From an uncultured Croceitalea sp. (lineage in GTDB: Bacteria; Bacteroidota; Bacteroidia; Flavobacteriales; Flavobacteriaceae), in NCBI GenBank assembly GCA_947503285.1, contig CANNDD010000006.1, positions 155,377 through 219,376 of the forward strand: a stretch of DNA of 64,000 nt, in the 5' to 3' direction. Of the stretch, positions 36,610 to 46,876 are shown in pieces; position 1 is the first letter of the stretch, and the number at the start of each line of letters is the position of its first letter. A program made the translations under genes and the position numbers. The notes below the pieces were generated by a model, which was given only the letters and a program-made list of their open reading frames with translations, had not been told where the DNA came from and did no database searches.

Positions 36610-38627
36610 TGCGATTTTTCAGCTTTATCCCCGTAAAACTGTCTTGCTATCTCATACTCGGTATTCTTATAGGTTTTTATCTTCAGCCCAAGCTTTTGTT
36701 CGCTAGCATTCTACTTGGTATTTCGCTACTGTTCTTATACCTTACCTATCGTGTACAAACTAGGGATAAATTCCCGTTTTTTGGCATTTTGACCGCATGC
36801 ACCACTATCATTCTGGGCGTATTCACAACAACCGTATCAAGTCCTAAAAATCATATCAACCATTATTCGAAACATTCAACTCTTACCCATGAACTATGGA
36901 CATTGAAAGTCCGCGAAGTTTTAAAACCAAATGCGTTTTCATATCGCTACATTGTAGCGGCGAAATATATCAATAACACTCAAGTTACCGGCCCATTACT
37001 GGTCAACGTCCAAAAAGATTCAACCGACAATGGTTTCAAAGTCGATGATGAAATCGTGGTTTTTTCGAAAACTACGGGTATCAATCCTCCGTTGAACCCC
37101 CGTCAATTTGACTATCGAAACTATTTGAAGAAACTTGGAATCTACCATCAAATCCATATCAAAAACGGTTCCTTTTTACAAAAAAAGAAGTCCTCTAAAA
37201 CCCTTTTCGGAATCGCTTCCAATTTCAGGGAGAACTTAATACAAAAACTCAAACAAGAAAATTTTGATGCACAAGAATTAGGGGTCATCCAAGCTTTGCT
37301 ATTGGGGCAACGCAATACAATTTCAGAAGACACCTATAGTGATTATAAAAATGCAGGTGCCGTGCATATTTTGGCAGTTTCGGGGCTTCATGTCGGAATC
37401 TTGCTTTTAGTACTGCAATTTCTGCTAAAGCCTATTGAACAACTGCCTAAAGGAAAAACCATAAAGCTCATCACTATTGTAATTCTACTTTGGGCGTTTG
37501 CCTTTGTAGCCGGCTTATCCCCTTCCGTAGTGCGAGCAGTGACCATGTTCAGTTTTCTTGCCTACGCCTTATATTTGAATAGGCCTACAAGTACCTTTAA
37601 TATTCTAGCGCTTTCGGTATTCTTTATCTTGCTTATAAAGCCACGCTTTCTTTTTCAAGTAGGGTTTCAAATGAGCTATGCCGCTGTATTCGCCATTGTT
37701 TGGGTATATCCTAAATTACAGCGTTTCTGGTACCCAAAAAATTGGTTGGTTAGAAAAGTATGGCAATTGCTTTCAGTGAGTTTTGCTGCACAATTAGGCG
37801 TTCTACCGCTGAGTCTGTTTTATTTTCACCAGTTTCCGGCGTTATTCTTCGTCTCAAATTTATTGATTGTTCCATTTTTAGGCATCATTCTTGGCGTTGG
37901 GATATTAGTCTTGGTATTAGCCGGTCTAAATCTTCTTTTTGAACCACTTGTAGTTTTGTACAATTCCCTTATTGGGTTTATGAATTCAACAATCAGTTGG
38001 GTCGCAAGACAAGAAAGTTTTCTGTTTAAGGACATCCCTTTTGATACGGTACAATTATTTATAGGGTATTTTGGCGTGATTGCGCTAATCTTAGTGCTGT
38101 CGAAATCAAGTTTTAAGAACGTATCCGCTTTAGCCTTAGGTATCATCGGATTTCAAGGCTATTTGGTTTTTACCACATATACCTCAAACAAAAAAGAAGG
38201 TTTTGTTTTGGTCAATCAGACCGCCAATAGCGTAATTCTACATCAAAAGGGAAGTCTTTTAGAGGTTTATAGTCATAAAAATGAGCCTCTTGAGTATTTA
38301 CTTTCCAATTATAGGATAGCGGAGCGCATAGCTTCCATCAAACATAAGCCACTTCAAAACAGCTATGGTATAGCGCACCGAAAACTATACATCGTCGATA
38401 GTATGGGCGTGTATCCTTCCACTGGCAAGGTTGATTATTTGTTATTGACACAATCGCCAAAAATCAATTTAGAACGTTTATTAAACATACTAAAACCCGA
38501 TTTGATTTTGGTCGACGCCAGTAATTATAAAAGTTACGTAAAAAGGTGGAAAGCCACTTGTCTTAAAAAAGAAATCCCTTTTCACTATACCGGTGAAAAG
38601 GGAGCTTATTATTTTGACATGAAATAA
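36609..38627 (+). CDS. comEC: ComEC/Rec2 DNA uptake channel protein
   Basis: 672 residues. N-terminal helices and DUF4131 region, then the competence domain: VIQALLLGQRNTISEDTYSDYKNAG, HILAVSGLHVGILLLVL, LSPSVVRAVTMFSFLAYALYLNR, FQVGFQMSYAAVFAIV, and SFAAQLGVLPLSLFYFHQFP. The C-terminal part has a beta-lactamase-like position but lacks HxHxDH, so the hydrolase function is absent; this is the usual short form in Bacteroidota. Likely carries single-stranded DNA across the inner membrane. Its stop is 2 bp from the stop of the convergent POT gene. Confidence 0.94.
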   Translation: MRFFSFIPVKLSCYLILGILIGFYLQPKLLFASILLGISLLFLYLTYRVQTRDKFPFFGILTACTTIILGVFTTTVSSPKNHINHYSKHSTLTHELWTLKVREVLKPNAFSYRYIVAAKYINNTQVTGPLLVNVQKDSTDNGFKVDDEIVVFSKTTGINPPLNPRQFDYRNYLKKLGIYHQIHIKNGSFLQKKKSSKTLFGIASNFRENLIQKLKQENFDAQELGVIQALLLGQRNTISEDTYSDYKNAGAVHILAVSGLHVGILLLVLQFLLKPIEQLPKGKTIKLITIVILLWAFAFVAGLSPSVVRAVTMFSFLAYALYLNRPTSTFNILALSVFFILLIKPRFLFQVGFQMSYAAVFAIVWVYPKLQRFWYPKNWLVRKVWQLLSVSFAAQLGVLPLSLFYFHQFPALFFVSNLLIVPFLGIILGVGILVLVLAGLNLLFEPLVVLYNSLIGFMNSTISWVARQESFLFKDIPFDTVQLFIGYFGVIALILVLSKSSFKNVSALALGIIGFQGYLVFTTYTSNKKEGFVLVNQTANSVILHQKGSLLEVYSHKNEPLEYLLSNYRIAERIASIKHKPLQNSYGIAHRKLYIVDSMGVYPSTGKVDYLLLTQSPKINLERLLNILKPDLILVDASNYKSYVKRWKATCLKKEIPFHYTGEKGAYYFDMK

Positions 38628-38629
38628 GT

Positions 38630-40165
38630 CTAATGCACGTTACCCATTAGTTTTTTGATCAATGGTGATGCCAAGAGCACCAATATTCCCGCACCTATCG
38701 AATAGTACGCGATTAGCTCAAAACCACCGGTGTAGACCTCTAAAGTTTCAAAACCACCAATATTCTTGTCGGTACTTTCGATTGCCAGCTGTTTTCCGAT
38801 GAAACCAACAACCTGAAATGCAAAAGCTGAAGATAAGAACCAAACGCCCATCATAAAGGCCACAATACGTTTTGGTGAAAGATCGGTTATTTTAGAAAGA
38901 CCTACCGGAGACATGAACAACTCACCAACCGACAGTAAAAAATACATCAATAAGAGGTAGGCAAATGGTACTAGACCGTTTTCATTGGCACTGCTACCGC
39001 TTAATGCCAGAATGTAAAAACTGATTCCCGCAAAAAGCAATCCCAACCCAAACTTATAAGGCGTTCTAGGATTCTTTCCACTTTTTGCCAGCTTGGTCCA
39101 CATCATGGAAATGGGTATGGCTAAAATGATGATCCACATGGAATTGAGTGAATTGGTCTGTGAGGCCGACATGATACCATCCAACGATACATTTCTAGCC
39201 GCAAATAAGGTGATAACGCTTCCTGAAAGCTCATGAAAGCCCCAAAAAATCGTCATGAATACGGTTATCAAAACAGCGACAAAAAGTTTCTTGCGTTCTT
39301 CTAAAGTCGCTTGATACATGATATATCCCAAATAAGCCAAAATTGAAATACCAATCAACTTAAAAATAACATTGACAATATTTTGATCTTCAAAAAAAGT
39401 GCCTTCAGCGCCCAAAGATTTATATGCTGATAATAAATAAGCAATTAGGGGGGCAGAGGCAAAGGCCAAAATTGGGATTAAGATTCGTTGCGAAATTCCC
39501 ATGACCTTTTTATCGATATTGCTATCAACCGGGGGAAGTCCGTTTTGTCCAAAAACCCCTTTTTTAATTCCGCTCCAAAAAAATAACAGCCCCGTAAGCA
39601 TTCCTATTCCGGCAAGACCAAAACCGTAATGCCATCCGTATTTTGCCGCTAACCAACCACATAATAAAGGAGCCACCCATCCACCGATGTTAATACCCAT
39701 ATAAAAAATGGTAAACCCAGAATCTTTTCTGGTATCGCCATCTTTATAAAGGGTACCCACGAAAGTGGAGATATTCGGTTTAAAAAAACCGTTGCCGACT
39801 ATGATGAACGAAAGTGCCAAAAAGAATGCAATATTATTTTCAATCGCCAAAACAAAATGACCAATCGACATGAGGATACCACCGAGAAAAATCGAGTTTC
39901 GCATACCCAGAATCTTATCTGATATGCGACCCCCTATCACGGTTGATGCATAAACAAGCGAACCATAAGAGGCGTAGACAGCCGCAGTTGCAAAATCCCT
40001 TTCTGCCAATGCTTCGAATATGACCTGCACCATATACAGGGTCAACAAAGCACGCATTCCATAAAAACTGAAACGTTCCCACAATTCTGCGAAGAACAGA
40101 TAGAACAATCCCTTTGGATGTCCGAATAATTCGTTCTCTCCTGTTGGTCTCACTACTTCTGACAT
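38630..40165 (-). CDS. Proton-dependent oligopeptide transporter (POT/PTR2 family)
   Basis: 511 residues, about 12-14 membrane helices. POT marks: the proton-coupling motif FAELWERFSFYGMRALL (ExxERFxYYG), GNGFFKPNISTFVG, and GFTIFYMGINIGGWVAPLLCG. Imports di- and tripeptides. It follows the dipeptidyl-peptidase gene by 17 bp on the same strand, so exported peptidase and inner-membrane importer are likely co-expressed for peptide feeding. Confidence 0.95.
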   Translation of the reverse strand: MSEVVRPTGENELFGHPKGLFYLFFAELWERFSFYGMRALLTLYMVQVIFEALAERDFATAAVYASYGSLVYASTVIGGRISDKILGMRNSIFLGGILMSIGHFVLAIENNIAFFLALSFIIVGNGFFKPNISTFVGTLYKDGDTRKDSGFTIFYMGINIGGWVAPLLCGWLAAKYGWHYGFGLAGIGMLTGLLFFWSGIKKGVFGQNGLPPVDSNIDKKVMGISQRILIPILAFASAPLIAYLLSAYKSLGAEGTFFEDQNIVNVIFKLIGISILAYLGYIMYQATLEERKKLFVAVLITVFMTIFWGFHELSGSVITLFAARNVSLDGIMSASQTNSLNSMWIIILAIPISMMWTKLAKSGKNPRTPYKFGLGLLFAGISFYILALSGSSANENGLVPFAYLLLMYFLLSVGELFMSPVGLSKITDLSPKRIVAFMMGVWFLSSAFAFQVVGFIGKQLAIESTDKNIGGFETLEVYTGGFELIAYYSIGAGILVLLASPLIKKLMGNVH

Positions 40166-40182
40166 ATCTTAAATTGGTTTGG

Positions 40183-42342
40183 TTAAAGTTTGGCTTTAAT
40201 GAAATTGGTCATTTTGGTAAACAGATGCAATCGTGTATTACCCCCGTAAATACCATGGTTTCTATCGGGATATATCGCCCAATCAAACGGCTTATTCGCT
40301 TGCACCAAGGCTTCTATCATTCGCATGGAATTTTGAACGTGTACGTTATCGTCGCCAGAACCGTGAACCAATAAATAATTGCCTTTCAACAGTTCGGGAT
40401 AGTTGAATGGGGACTCATTATCATATCCTTCCGGATTTTCTTGGGGGGTGCGCATAAACCGCTCGGTATAGATGGTGTCATAAAATCGCCAGCTAGTTAC
40501 AGGGGCTACGGCTATCGCTGTTTCAAAAACATCATTCCCCTTTAAAAGGCAGTTCGTACTCATATGACCCCCAAAGCTCCACCCCCAGATACCTGTCCGC
40601 TTTTCATCAATATAAGGTCGTTCACTCAGTTTTTTTGCTGCTGCAATTTGGTCTTCAGTTTCATATTTCACCAAGTTCATATAGGTTACCTTTTTAAAAT
40701 CGCGTCCTTTTAAACCCGTACCCCGACCGTCTACGCAGGCCACAATATAGCCTTCTGAAACCAATAGTTGGTGCCAATAGTCGTTGCTGGTCATCCAGCG
40801 ATTGGCGACCTGCTGTGAACCCGGACCACTATACTGAAACATCAACAACGGATATTCTTTTTCAGGATCAAAATCAGCCGGTTTGAGCATATACATGTTC
40901 AAATCATTACCATTGATATTGATCGTAGAGAACTCTTTGGGTACGAGCCCATAATCAGCCAACTTTGTCAATAAAGCCTTATTATCTTTAATTTCTTTTA
41001 CCAGCTTGCCATTTGAAGCTTTATGTAGGGTATATTCAGCTGGTGTCGTCGAGCTCGAAAAAGAATTGATAAAATAAGTGTAGTCGGTACTGAATGCAGC
41101 ATAATTCGTTCCTGTTTTTGAAGACAATCGTTTTTTATCGGTTCCTCCAGAACTGATACTGTAAATGTCTCGATTGATATTGCCATTCTCGACGGATTGG
41201 TAATAAATTCGATCTTCACTTTGATCATATCCATAGTATATGGTCACTTCCCAAGGCCCCTTAGTGATCTGATTCATTAAATTACCTTCTCGGTCGTATA
41301 GGTAGAGGTGGTTGTAACCATCTTTCTCACTTGTCCAGATAAAACTATCATCAGCCAAAAAGGTCAGGTTGTCATGAATATCAACATAGGCCTTATCTTT
41401 TTCCTCCAATAAAACCGAAACCGTATTTTCTTTGGCATTGACCTCATGCAGTTTTAAGTGGTTTTGATGGCGATTGATGGTTTGAACACTGAGATAATTG
41501 GGATCATTCATCCATTTAATACGCGGAATGTAATAGGCGTCACCCAAATCCACCTCTGATTTCACATTCGATTCAACATCGTACAAATGTAGGCTTACCT
41601 CAGCATTGGCCTCCCCCGCCTTAGGATACTTAAATTCATTTTGGGTCGGATACAGATTGGTGCCATAGACATCCATTGAAAACTGGGGCACATTGGTTTC
41701 ATCAAATCGTATGAAAGCAATCTTGCTGCCATCGCTATTCCATTCAAAAGCTTGTACAATGGAAAATTCCTCTTCATAGACCCAATCCGTTATACCATTG
41801 ATAATCGTACCATAGCTGCCGTCAGTGGTTATTTGGCGGGTACTGTTCGAACTAACATCAAATAGGTGAAGATTGTTTTCAAAGGCATAAACCACCTGAG
41901 AACCATCAGGTGACAGTTCAGGTTCTTGTATTTTTTGATCGGCGATTTTGACCATACGCTGCGCATCAATATCGTAAACGTAGTAAATGCCCAATCGTGA
42001 ACGCCTGAATATCGCCTCAACCTCTGTTGCTAAAATCACCTTTGATTCGTCGTCACTAAATTCATACGAGGTAAAATAGGGTATCGTTTCATTTGAAGCG
42101 ACTATGGTCTCTATCTTCTTTAAAGTTTTGTAATCGTACTTGTCGATACTGCTGGTCTTCGACTTTCTGTCAATATTCAGAACGGTGTACTGCTTTCCGT
42201 TTTTCATAGAGCGAAGGGCATCTATTCTTTCTGTTCTAAAGGTTCCGTTCCAGATTTCTTCAATGGTAATCTTTTTCTTTTGCCCAGTTACCACAATAGT
42301 CAAAGAGAGCATGAAAATGGACAGAAAAGTAGTGTTTCGCAT
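40183..42342 (-). CDS. Dipeptidyl peptidase IV family serine peptidase (S9)
   Basis: 719 residues. Signal peptide (to about VVTGQ). An eight-bladed propeller N-terminal domain with EEEFSIVQAFEWNSDGSKIAFIRFDE, including the Glu pair region of DPP4. The alpha/beta hydrolase domain has the nucleophile motif WGWSFGGHMS, CVDGRGTG, HGSGDDNVHVQNS (catalytic Asp region) and YPDRNHGIYGG (catalytic His). Releases N-terminal X-Pro dipeptides in the periplasm or at the surface. No type IX C-terminal signal is seen. Pairs with the POT importer gene downstream. Confidence 0.95.
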   Translation of the reverse strand: MRNTTFLSIFMLSLTIVVTGQKKKITIEEIWNGTFRTERIDALRSMKNGKQYTVLNIDRKSKTSSIDKYDYKTLKKIETIVASNETIPYFTSYEFSDDESKVILATEVEAIFRRSRLGIYYVYDIDAQRMVKIADQKIQEPELSPDGSQVVYAFENNLHLFDVSSNSTRQITTDGSYGTIINGITDWVYEEEFSIVQAFEWNSDGSKIAFIRFDETNVPQFSMDVYGTNLYPTQNEFKYPKAGEANAEVSLHLYDVESNVKSEVDLGDAYYIPRIKWMNDPNYLSVQTINRHQNHLKLHEVNAKENTVSVLLEEKDKAYVDIHDNLTFLADDSFIWTSEKDGYNHLYLYDREGNLMNQITKGPWEVTIYYGYDQSEDRIYYQSVENGNINRDIYSISSGGTDKKRLSSKTGTNYAAFSTDYTYFINSFSSSTTPAEYTLHKASNGKLVKEIKDNKALLTKLADYGLVPKEFSTININGNDLNMYMLKPADFDPEKEYPLLMFQYSGPGSQQVANRWMTSNDYWHQLLVSEGYIVACVDGRGTGLKGRDFKKVTYMNLVKYETEDQIAAAKKLSERPYIDEKRTGIWGWSFGGHMSTNCLLKGNDVFETAIAVAPVTSWRFYDTIYTERFMRTPQENPEGYDNESPFNYPELLKGNYLLVHGSGDDNVHVQNSMRMIEALVQANKPFDWAIYPDRNHGIYGGNTRLHLFTKMTNFIKAKL

Positions 42343-42448
42343 ATTTTGAAAGTGGTTTAAAAACTATCAAGTTTACTAATTATTTGTCGAATAGTAAACT
42401 TTACTTTCCCAAATGAACCACAACAAGGGAAGCGGATATCGTTTTTGG

Positions 42449-42456
42449 TATCTTTG
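42449..42456 (+). promoter_or_regulatory. Candidate -7 element for the HMG-CoA reductase operon
   Basis: TATCTTTG fits TAnnTTTG exactly and lies 18 bp before the ATG at 42475. I see no convincing -33 TTG. Confidence 0.45.
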
Positions 42457-42474
42457 AAACCTTAATTACACTTT

Positions 42475-43791
42475 ATGCGTACCCCTGTAGAAGGATTTTC
42501 AAAGCTGACCAAAGAAGAAAAAATCAATTGGATTGCGACACAATATACGAGTAACCCAGAAGCGGCCAAAAGTGTCCTAAAACGGTATTGGAACACGAAT
42601 TCCTCCGTTCAAAAAGTACATGACGAGTTTATCGAGAACACGATCTCGAACTATTATCTACCGTTTGCAATTGCCCCAAATTTTCTGATCAACGATACGC
42701 TTTACGCCCTGCCCATGGCCATTGAAGAAAGTTCCGTCGTTGCAGCGGCTAGCAAGGCGGCAAAATTTTGGCTAAACAAAGGTGGGTTCAAAACCACCAT
42801 TGTTGGAACTGAAAAAGTGGGGCAAGTACATTTTATGTATAAAGGGGATAAAGAAAAACTAGAGCGGTTTTTCAAAACCCATAAGAATGCCTTTTTTGAT
42901 GACGCTAAAACCATTACCCAAAGTATGGAAAAAAGAGGTGGTGGTATTAGTTCCGTTCGACTTATTGATAAGACCGACTCCATAGAAAACTACTATCAAC
43001 TGCACTGTACTTTTCAAACCATGGATGCCATGGGGGCAAATTTCATAAATTCTTGTTTAGAACAGTTTGCAAAAACACTAAAACAGAAAGCCGCGGTTTA
43101 CGATCGATTTTCAAGCCAAGAAAGGGATATTGAAATCGTCATGAGTATTTTAAGTAATTATGTACCCAATTGCGTAGTTCGTGCAGAAGTGAGCTGCCCA
43201 TTGAACAACTTGGACGAAGCGGGTTTATCTGGAATCGATTTTGCAAAAAAGATGGTACAAGCCGTAAACATCGCCAAAATAGAACCCTACAGGGCGGTAA
43301 CACATAACAAAGGAATCATGAACGGTATTGACGCAGTGGTCTTGGCCACAGGAAATGACTTTAGGGCCGTTGAGGCCGGTGTTCATGCATATGCTGCTAA
43401 AGATGGAAGGTACTCAAGCTTAACCCATGCCGTTATTGAAAATGGGGAATTTCGATTTTGGATCGAAATACCTCTGGCACTGGGAACCGTTGGGGGCCTT
43501 ACCTCATTACACCCTATGGTGAAACTAGCCCTAGAAATCCTTCAAAAGCCTGCTGCCGAAGAATTGATGCAAATAGTGGCAGTCGCCGGTCTTGCTCAAA
43601 ATTTCGCCGCGTTACGCTCCCTTGTAACCACGGGCATTCAAAAAGGGCATATGAAAATGCACCTACTCAATATGCTCAATCAATTGGGTGCGACGGAAGA
43701 GGAAAAAGAGATACTAGTAGACTATTTCAAAGATACCGTAGTTACCAATGCCTCGGTTAAAGAAGCACTTAAAAAAATCAAGGCTGACTAA
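42475..43791 (+). CDS. mvaA: Hydroxymethylglutaryl-CoA reductase, class II (degradative-type)
   Basis: 438 residues. Visible class II marks: LPMAIEESSVVAAASKAAKF (substrate loop with catalytic Glu), GGGISSVRLID, FQTMDAMGANFINSCLE, the catalytic Lys region AVTHNKGIMNGIDAVVLATGND, GTVGGLTSLHPMVKLAL, and IQKGHMKMHL (catalytic His). In flavobacteria this enzyme serves the biosynthetic mevalonate route to isoprenoids despite its class. It is translationally coupled (TAATG) to the following GHMP kinase gene. Confidence 0.95.
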   Translation: MRTPVEGFSKLTKEEKINWIATQYTSNPEAAKSVLKRYWNTNSSVQKVHDEFIENTISNYYLPFAIAPNFLINDTLYALPMAIEESSVVAAASKAAKFWLNKGGFKTTIVGTEKVGQVHFMYKGDKEKLERFFKTHKNAFFDDAKTITQSMEKRGGGISSVRLIDKTDSIENYYQLHCTFQTMDAMGANFINSCLEQFAKTLKQKAAVYDRFSSQERDIEIVMSILSNYVPNCVVRAEVSCPLNNLDEAGLSGIDFAKKMVQAVNIAKIEPYRAVTHNKGIMNGIDAVVLATGNDFRAVEAGVHAYAAKDGRYSSLTHAVIENGEFRFWIEIPLALGTVGGLTSLHPMVKLALEILQKPAAEELMQIVAVAGLAQNFAALRSLVTTGIQKGHMKMHLLNMLNQLGATEEEKEILVDYFKDTVVTNASVKEALKKIKAD

Positions 43792-44699
43792 TGCAGCATC
43801 AATTCTACAGTAATGGAAAACTTCTACTCACCGGGGAGTATGCCGTTTTAGATGGCGGCCTTGCTTTGGCCGTGCCGACGAAGTACGGCCAATATTTAAA
43901 CGTAGACCCCAAAACTTCTGGTGATATCGATTGGAAAAGCATCAATAATGATGGCAGTCTTTGGTTTGAGGCAAGTTTTGATTCAAAATCGCTAGAAGCA
44001 AACCAGACCTCAGACGAAAACGTCGCAGCTACATTGTCGAGTATTTTAAAACAAGCCCAAAAACTGAATCCGGGTTTTTTAGAAAACACCGAAGGATATG
44101 ACATCACTACAACCCTTACTTTTGACCGTAATTGGGGATTGGGGTCTTCATCTACCTTAATCAACAATATCGCCGATTGGGCATCTGTAGATCCCTATCG
44201 GCTTTTACGATATACTTTCGGGGGCAGCGGTTATGATCTGGCCTGCGCCAAATACGATCATCCAATTTCATATCAATTAATTCAAGGAAGACCTATAGTC
44301 AAAAAAGTTGATTTTAATCCCGAATTCAAAACCTTCCTTTACTTTGTTTACTTGAATAAGAAGCAAAATAGCCGGGAAGCTATTGCCAATTACAAGAATC
44401 AAAAAGTCGAGAAATCGGTATTGCTGCAAAAAATATCTGACATTACTGAAGCTATTGTGCGTACCAAGAGTTATACTGACTTTCAAGAATTACTCCAAAT
44501 CCATGAAGAAGTCCTTTCATCCGCTTTAAAAATTAAAACCGTTCAATCGCAACTATTCAGTGATTTTGACGGCGTCATCAAAAGTCTTGGGGGCTGGGGA
44601 GGGGATTTTGTATTGGCATCCGGAAATGAAAAAACCCCTGACTATTTCAAGTCCAGGGGTTTCAAAACTATTATTCCTTATCAGGAAATGGTGCTATGA
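43791..44699 (+). CDS. GYDIA-type GHMP kinase
   Basis: 302 residues. GHMP-kinase architecture: N-terminal SNGKLLLTGEYAVLDGGLALAV, the ATP-binding glycine/serine loop NWGLGSSSTLINNIADW, the signature GGSGYDLACAKYDHP that corresponds to GYDIA, and the C-terminal motif LGGWGGDFVLAS. Overlap with the HMG-CoA reductase start/stop supports a kinase step of the mevalonate pathway, most likely on mevalonate or a phosphorylated form; which substrate is used cannot be read from the sequence. Convergent with the foldase gene. Confidence 0.9.
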   Translation: MQHQFYSNGKLLLTGEYAVLDGGLALAVPTKYGQYLNVDPKTSGDIDWKSINNDGSLWFEASFDSKSLEANQTSDENVAATLSSILKQAQKLNPGFLENTEGYDITTTLTFDRNWGLGSSSTLINNIADWASVDPYRLLRYTFGGSGYDLACAKYDHPISYQLIQGRPIVKKVDFNPEFKTFLYFVYLNKKQNSREAIANYKNQKVEKSVLLQKISDITEAIVRTKSYTDFQELLQIHEEVLSSALKIKTVQSQLFSDFDGVIKSLGGWGGDFVLASGNEKTPDYFKSRGFKTIIPYQEMVL

Positions 44700-44746
44700 C
44701 CGATTCACGTTCATAACCCTATATAACAGTAATACTAAATTAAGCT

Positions 44747-46876
44747 TTAATAGAAAACAGCCCTGCTGTCTTCAATTTCAGCTCCTTCTTTCAGTGCATT
44801 GTACACTGAGGAATTAACGGCGTTTCTATTCGAAGTGGACAATGCGTCACTAAACGTACTGAAGTTAGGTAGACTGACACCGGCTTCTTTTTTAGTTACT
44901 TTTATTTTAAATACCCCCGTATCGCCTTGGATCAAGTCAGATACCTGCCCCTCTTCCAATCCGAAGGCCTTACCAACTACCAACGGTTCTTTACCTGCGC
45001 CTGGAATGGTCGGGGAATTTCTGGTCAATGAAGAGGCATTTGAGATGGTCAACCCATTGTTGGAAACAATATCATCCATCGATCTTCCTTTATTTTCAGC
45101 AATAATCTGCGCTGCTTTCTTATCCTTACGTATTTTGGGCAAAACGGTTGCTGAGGCATCTTCAGCCGACATCACCCCTTCTTGATGCTTTTTGGTCAGT
45201 TGTACGACGGCGTAACCGCTGGTCAAATCAAACCTTTTGATATCACCCACTTCGGTATCATCATTAAATGCCCATTGTACAATGGCACGTTGACTGGAAA
45301 GACCGGGTAGGTTTTCGTCCATCTCCTTGATTTTGTTTACCGGTCGAACGGTGTACTCGCTTTCTTTGGCCACATCTGAAAAAGCATTCGCCTCTGCATC
45401 TATGGCAGACATCTCGAATTTGGTAGCATCAGTAAATAATGTATTTATAGTCTCTTCAGATGCTTCGATAGCTTGGGATAAAGTGGCAACCTGCACGATA
45501 TCTTGTTTATCGTCGATTTTTATCACATGAAAGCCAAAAGGGGTCTCGACCAAACCGATGTCACCAAGATCGTTGGCGAACAGAAACTTTCTGTAGGCCT
45601 CTGCCAAGCCAAGGTTTGATTCTTGAAAATAACCGATATCACCTGCCCGTTGGGCCGCAGTGGGATCATCGGAGTTTTCCTTTGCCAATCGCGCGAAATC
45701 GGCATCCGCCTTTTTGGCTTCCGACAGCATTCTTTCTGCTTCTTTCTCAGCTTCTTCTTTTGTTCTTGTAATATCCGGCGCAGCTCGCTCCGCTCCAGCA
45801 TAGGCAATCAATATATGGCTTGATTTCACACTGCCATCGGCAATCTTATCGGTAATTTTCGAGACCTTGAAACTATCACTATCGCGATAGGGACCATAGA
45901 CCGAACCTACTGGCAAATTCATCAGGGTATCAGCCACTACCGCAGGCAACTCATTCTTGGCCTTGAAAATGGTGTCGAACTTAGTATCTGAATTTCGATC
46001 TAAAAAAGCGGCAATATCCTTCGTTTTTGCAAAACCCAAAATTGTATCGGTCGTATTGCGTTCTTGATTGTATTCAACACTATCGTTCAGCAGGTCAGCA
46101 ACATCATCCTTTACCCTATTTTCATCTTCCAAAGAGGGTTTTTCCTCAAAAAAGACAAACCGAAGGTCCCTTGCCTTCTCTTGTTTATACTCTTCTTTGT
46201 TTTCTTTAATGTAAGCATTGATTTCTTCTTTGGAAACCTGAATGGTGCTATCTGCAATTGAATTATAAGGCACCCTTACATACTGGATATCTACTTTGTC
46301 ATTGGCTAATTTGTAATCAAATTCACCTTCGGCCAGTGTGGCACCAACACCTGCCTTCACTAAATTGAAATACAATTGTTCTTTTGCCGATTGCATGATT
46401 GACTTCTCAATGTTCAACCAGTTATCATAGGCCAACGGATTGGTCTCTTTCCAATCTGCAATCGTTCTTCTAAAAACCTCTTCATTGAATACTCCATTGT
46501 CATCTTGAAAAGTGGGGTCTTGTGCATAACCCGTATTCTTGATAAACTCAACGATCTGATCACTTTCAACATCAATACCCAAATCCTCAAATTGTTGGTT
46601 TAAGATAGTTCTTCTGATTTCTTGATCATAAACCGTATTAACCAATTGGGTAGAAGAAAAATTCGGTCCGTACTGTCTAGAAGCCTGTTCCACCTTTTGC
46701 CTGAAGGCATCTATCGCTATCGTCTCACCATTTACCTCGGCTACAGCCGATCCCACCTTGCCTCCGGAAAGACCGTCACTTGTAAAAACACCTGAAATAA
46801 CAAAGGCGAACAGAGCCATACCTATTATAAGGATCAATACTGTAGTTCGCTTTCTAATATTCTCTAAAATTGCCAT
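44747..46876 (-). CDS. PpiD/SurA-type peptidylprolyl isomerase
   Basis: 709 residues. N-terminal anchor helix (TTVLILIIGMALFAFVISGVF), a SurA-N-like chaperone domain (about 40-230), and a parvulin (PpiC) domain around residues 340-460: KSSHILIAYAGAE, AGDIGYFQESNLGLAEAY, ETPFGFHVIKIDDKQ. A long C-terminal extension follows. It should be an inner-membrane periplasmic foldase for outer-membrane and exported proteins. It lies downstream of the CNNM gene on the same strand after 138 bp. Confidence 0.93.
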   Translation of the reverse strand: MAILENIRKRTTVLILIIGMALFAFVISGVFTSDGLSGGKVGSAVAEVNGETIAIDAFRQKVEQASRQYGPNFSSTQLVNTVYDQEIRRTILNQQFEDLGIDVESDQIVEFIKNTGYAQDPTFQDDNGVFNEEVFRRTIADWKETNPLAYDNWLNIEKSIMQSAKEQLYFNLVKAGVGATLAEGEFDYKLANDKVDIQYVRVPYNSIADSTIQVSKEEINAYIKENKEEYKQEKARDLRFVFFEEKPSLEDENRVKDDVADLLNDSVEYNQERNTTDTILGFAKTKDIAAFLDRNSDTKFDTIFKAKNELPAVVADTLMNLPVGSVYGPYRDSDSFKVSKITDKIADGSVKSSHILIAYAGAERAAPDITRTKEEAEKEAERMLSEAKKADADFARLAKENSDDPTAAQRAGDIGYFQESNLGLAEAYRKFLFANDLGDIGLVETPFGFHVIKIDDKQDIVQVATLSQAIEASEETINTLFTDATKFEMSAIDAEANAFSDVAKESEYTVRPVNKIKEMDENLPGLSSQRAIVQWAFNDDTEVGDIKRFDLTSGYAVVQLTKKHQEGVMSAEDASATVLPKIRKDKKAAQIIAENKGRSMDDIVSNNGLTISNASSLTRNSPTIPGAGKEPLVVGKAFGLEEGQVSDLIQGDTGVFKIKVTKKEAGVSLPNFSTFSDALSTSNRNAVNSSVYNALKEGAEIEDSRAVFY

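Noticed and set aside
36609..38627. ComEC as a truncated gene because the beta-lactamase motif is missing
   Set aside because: Short ComEC without HxHxDH is usual in Bacteroidota, and the frame is intact to a normal stop.
40183..42342. Type IX secretion C-terminal signal on the dipeptidyl peptidase
   Set aside because: The protein ends within the alpha/beta hydrolase domain (after the catalytic His) and carries no extra C-terminal beta domain.
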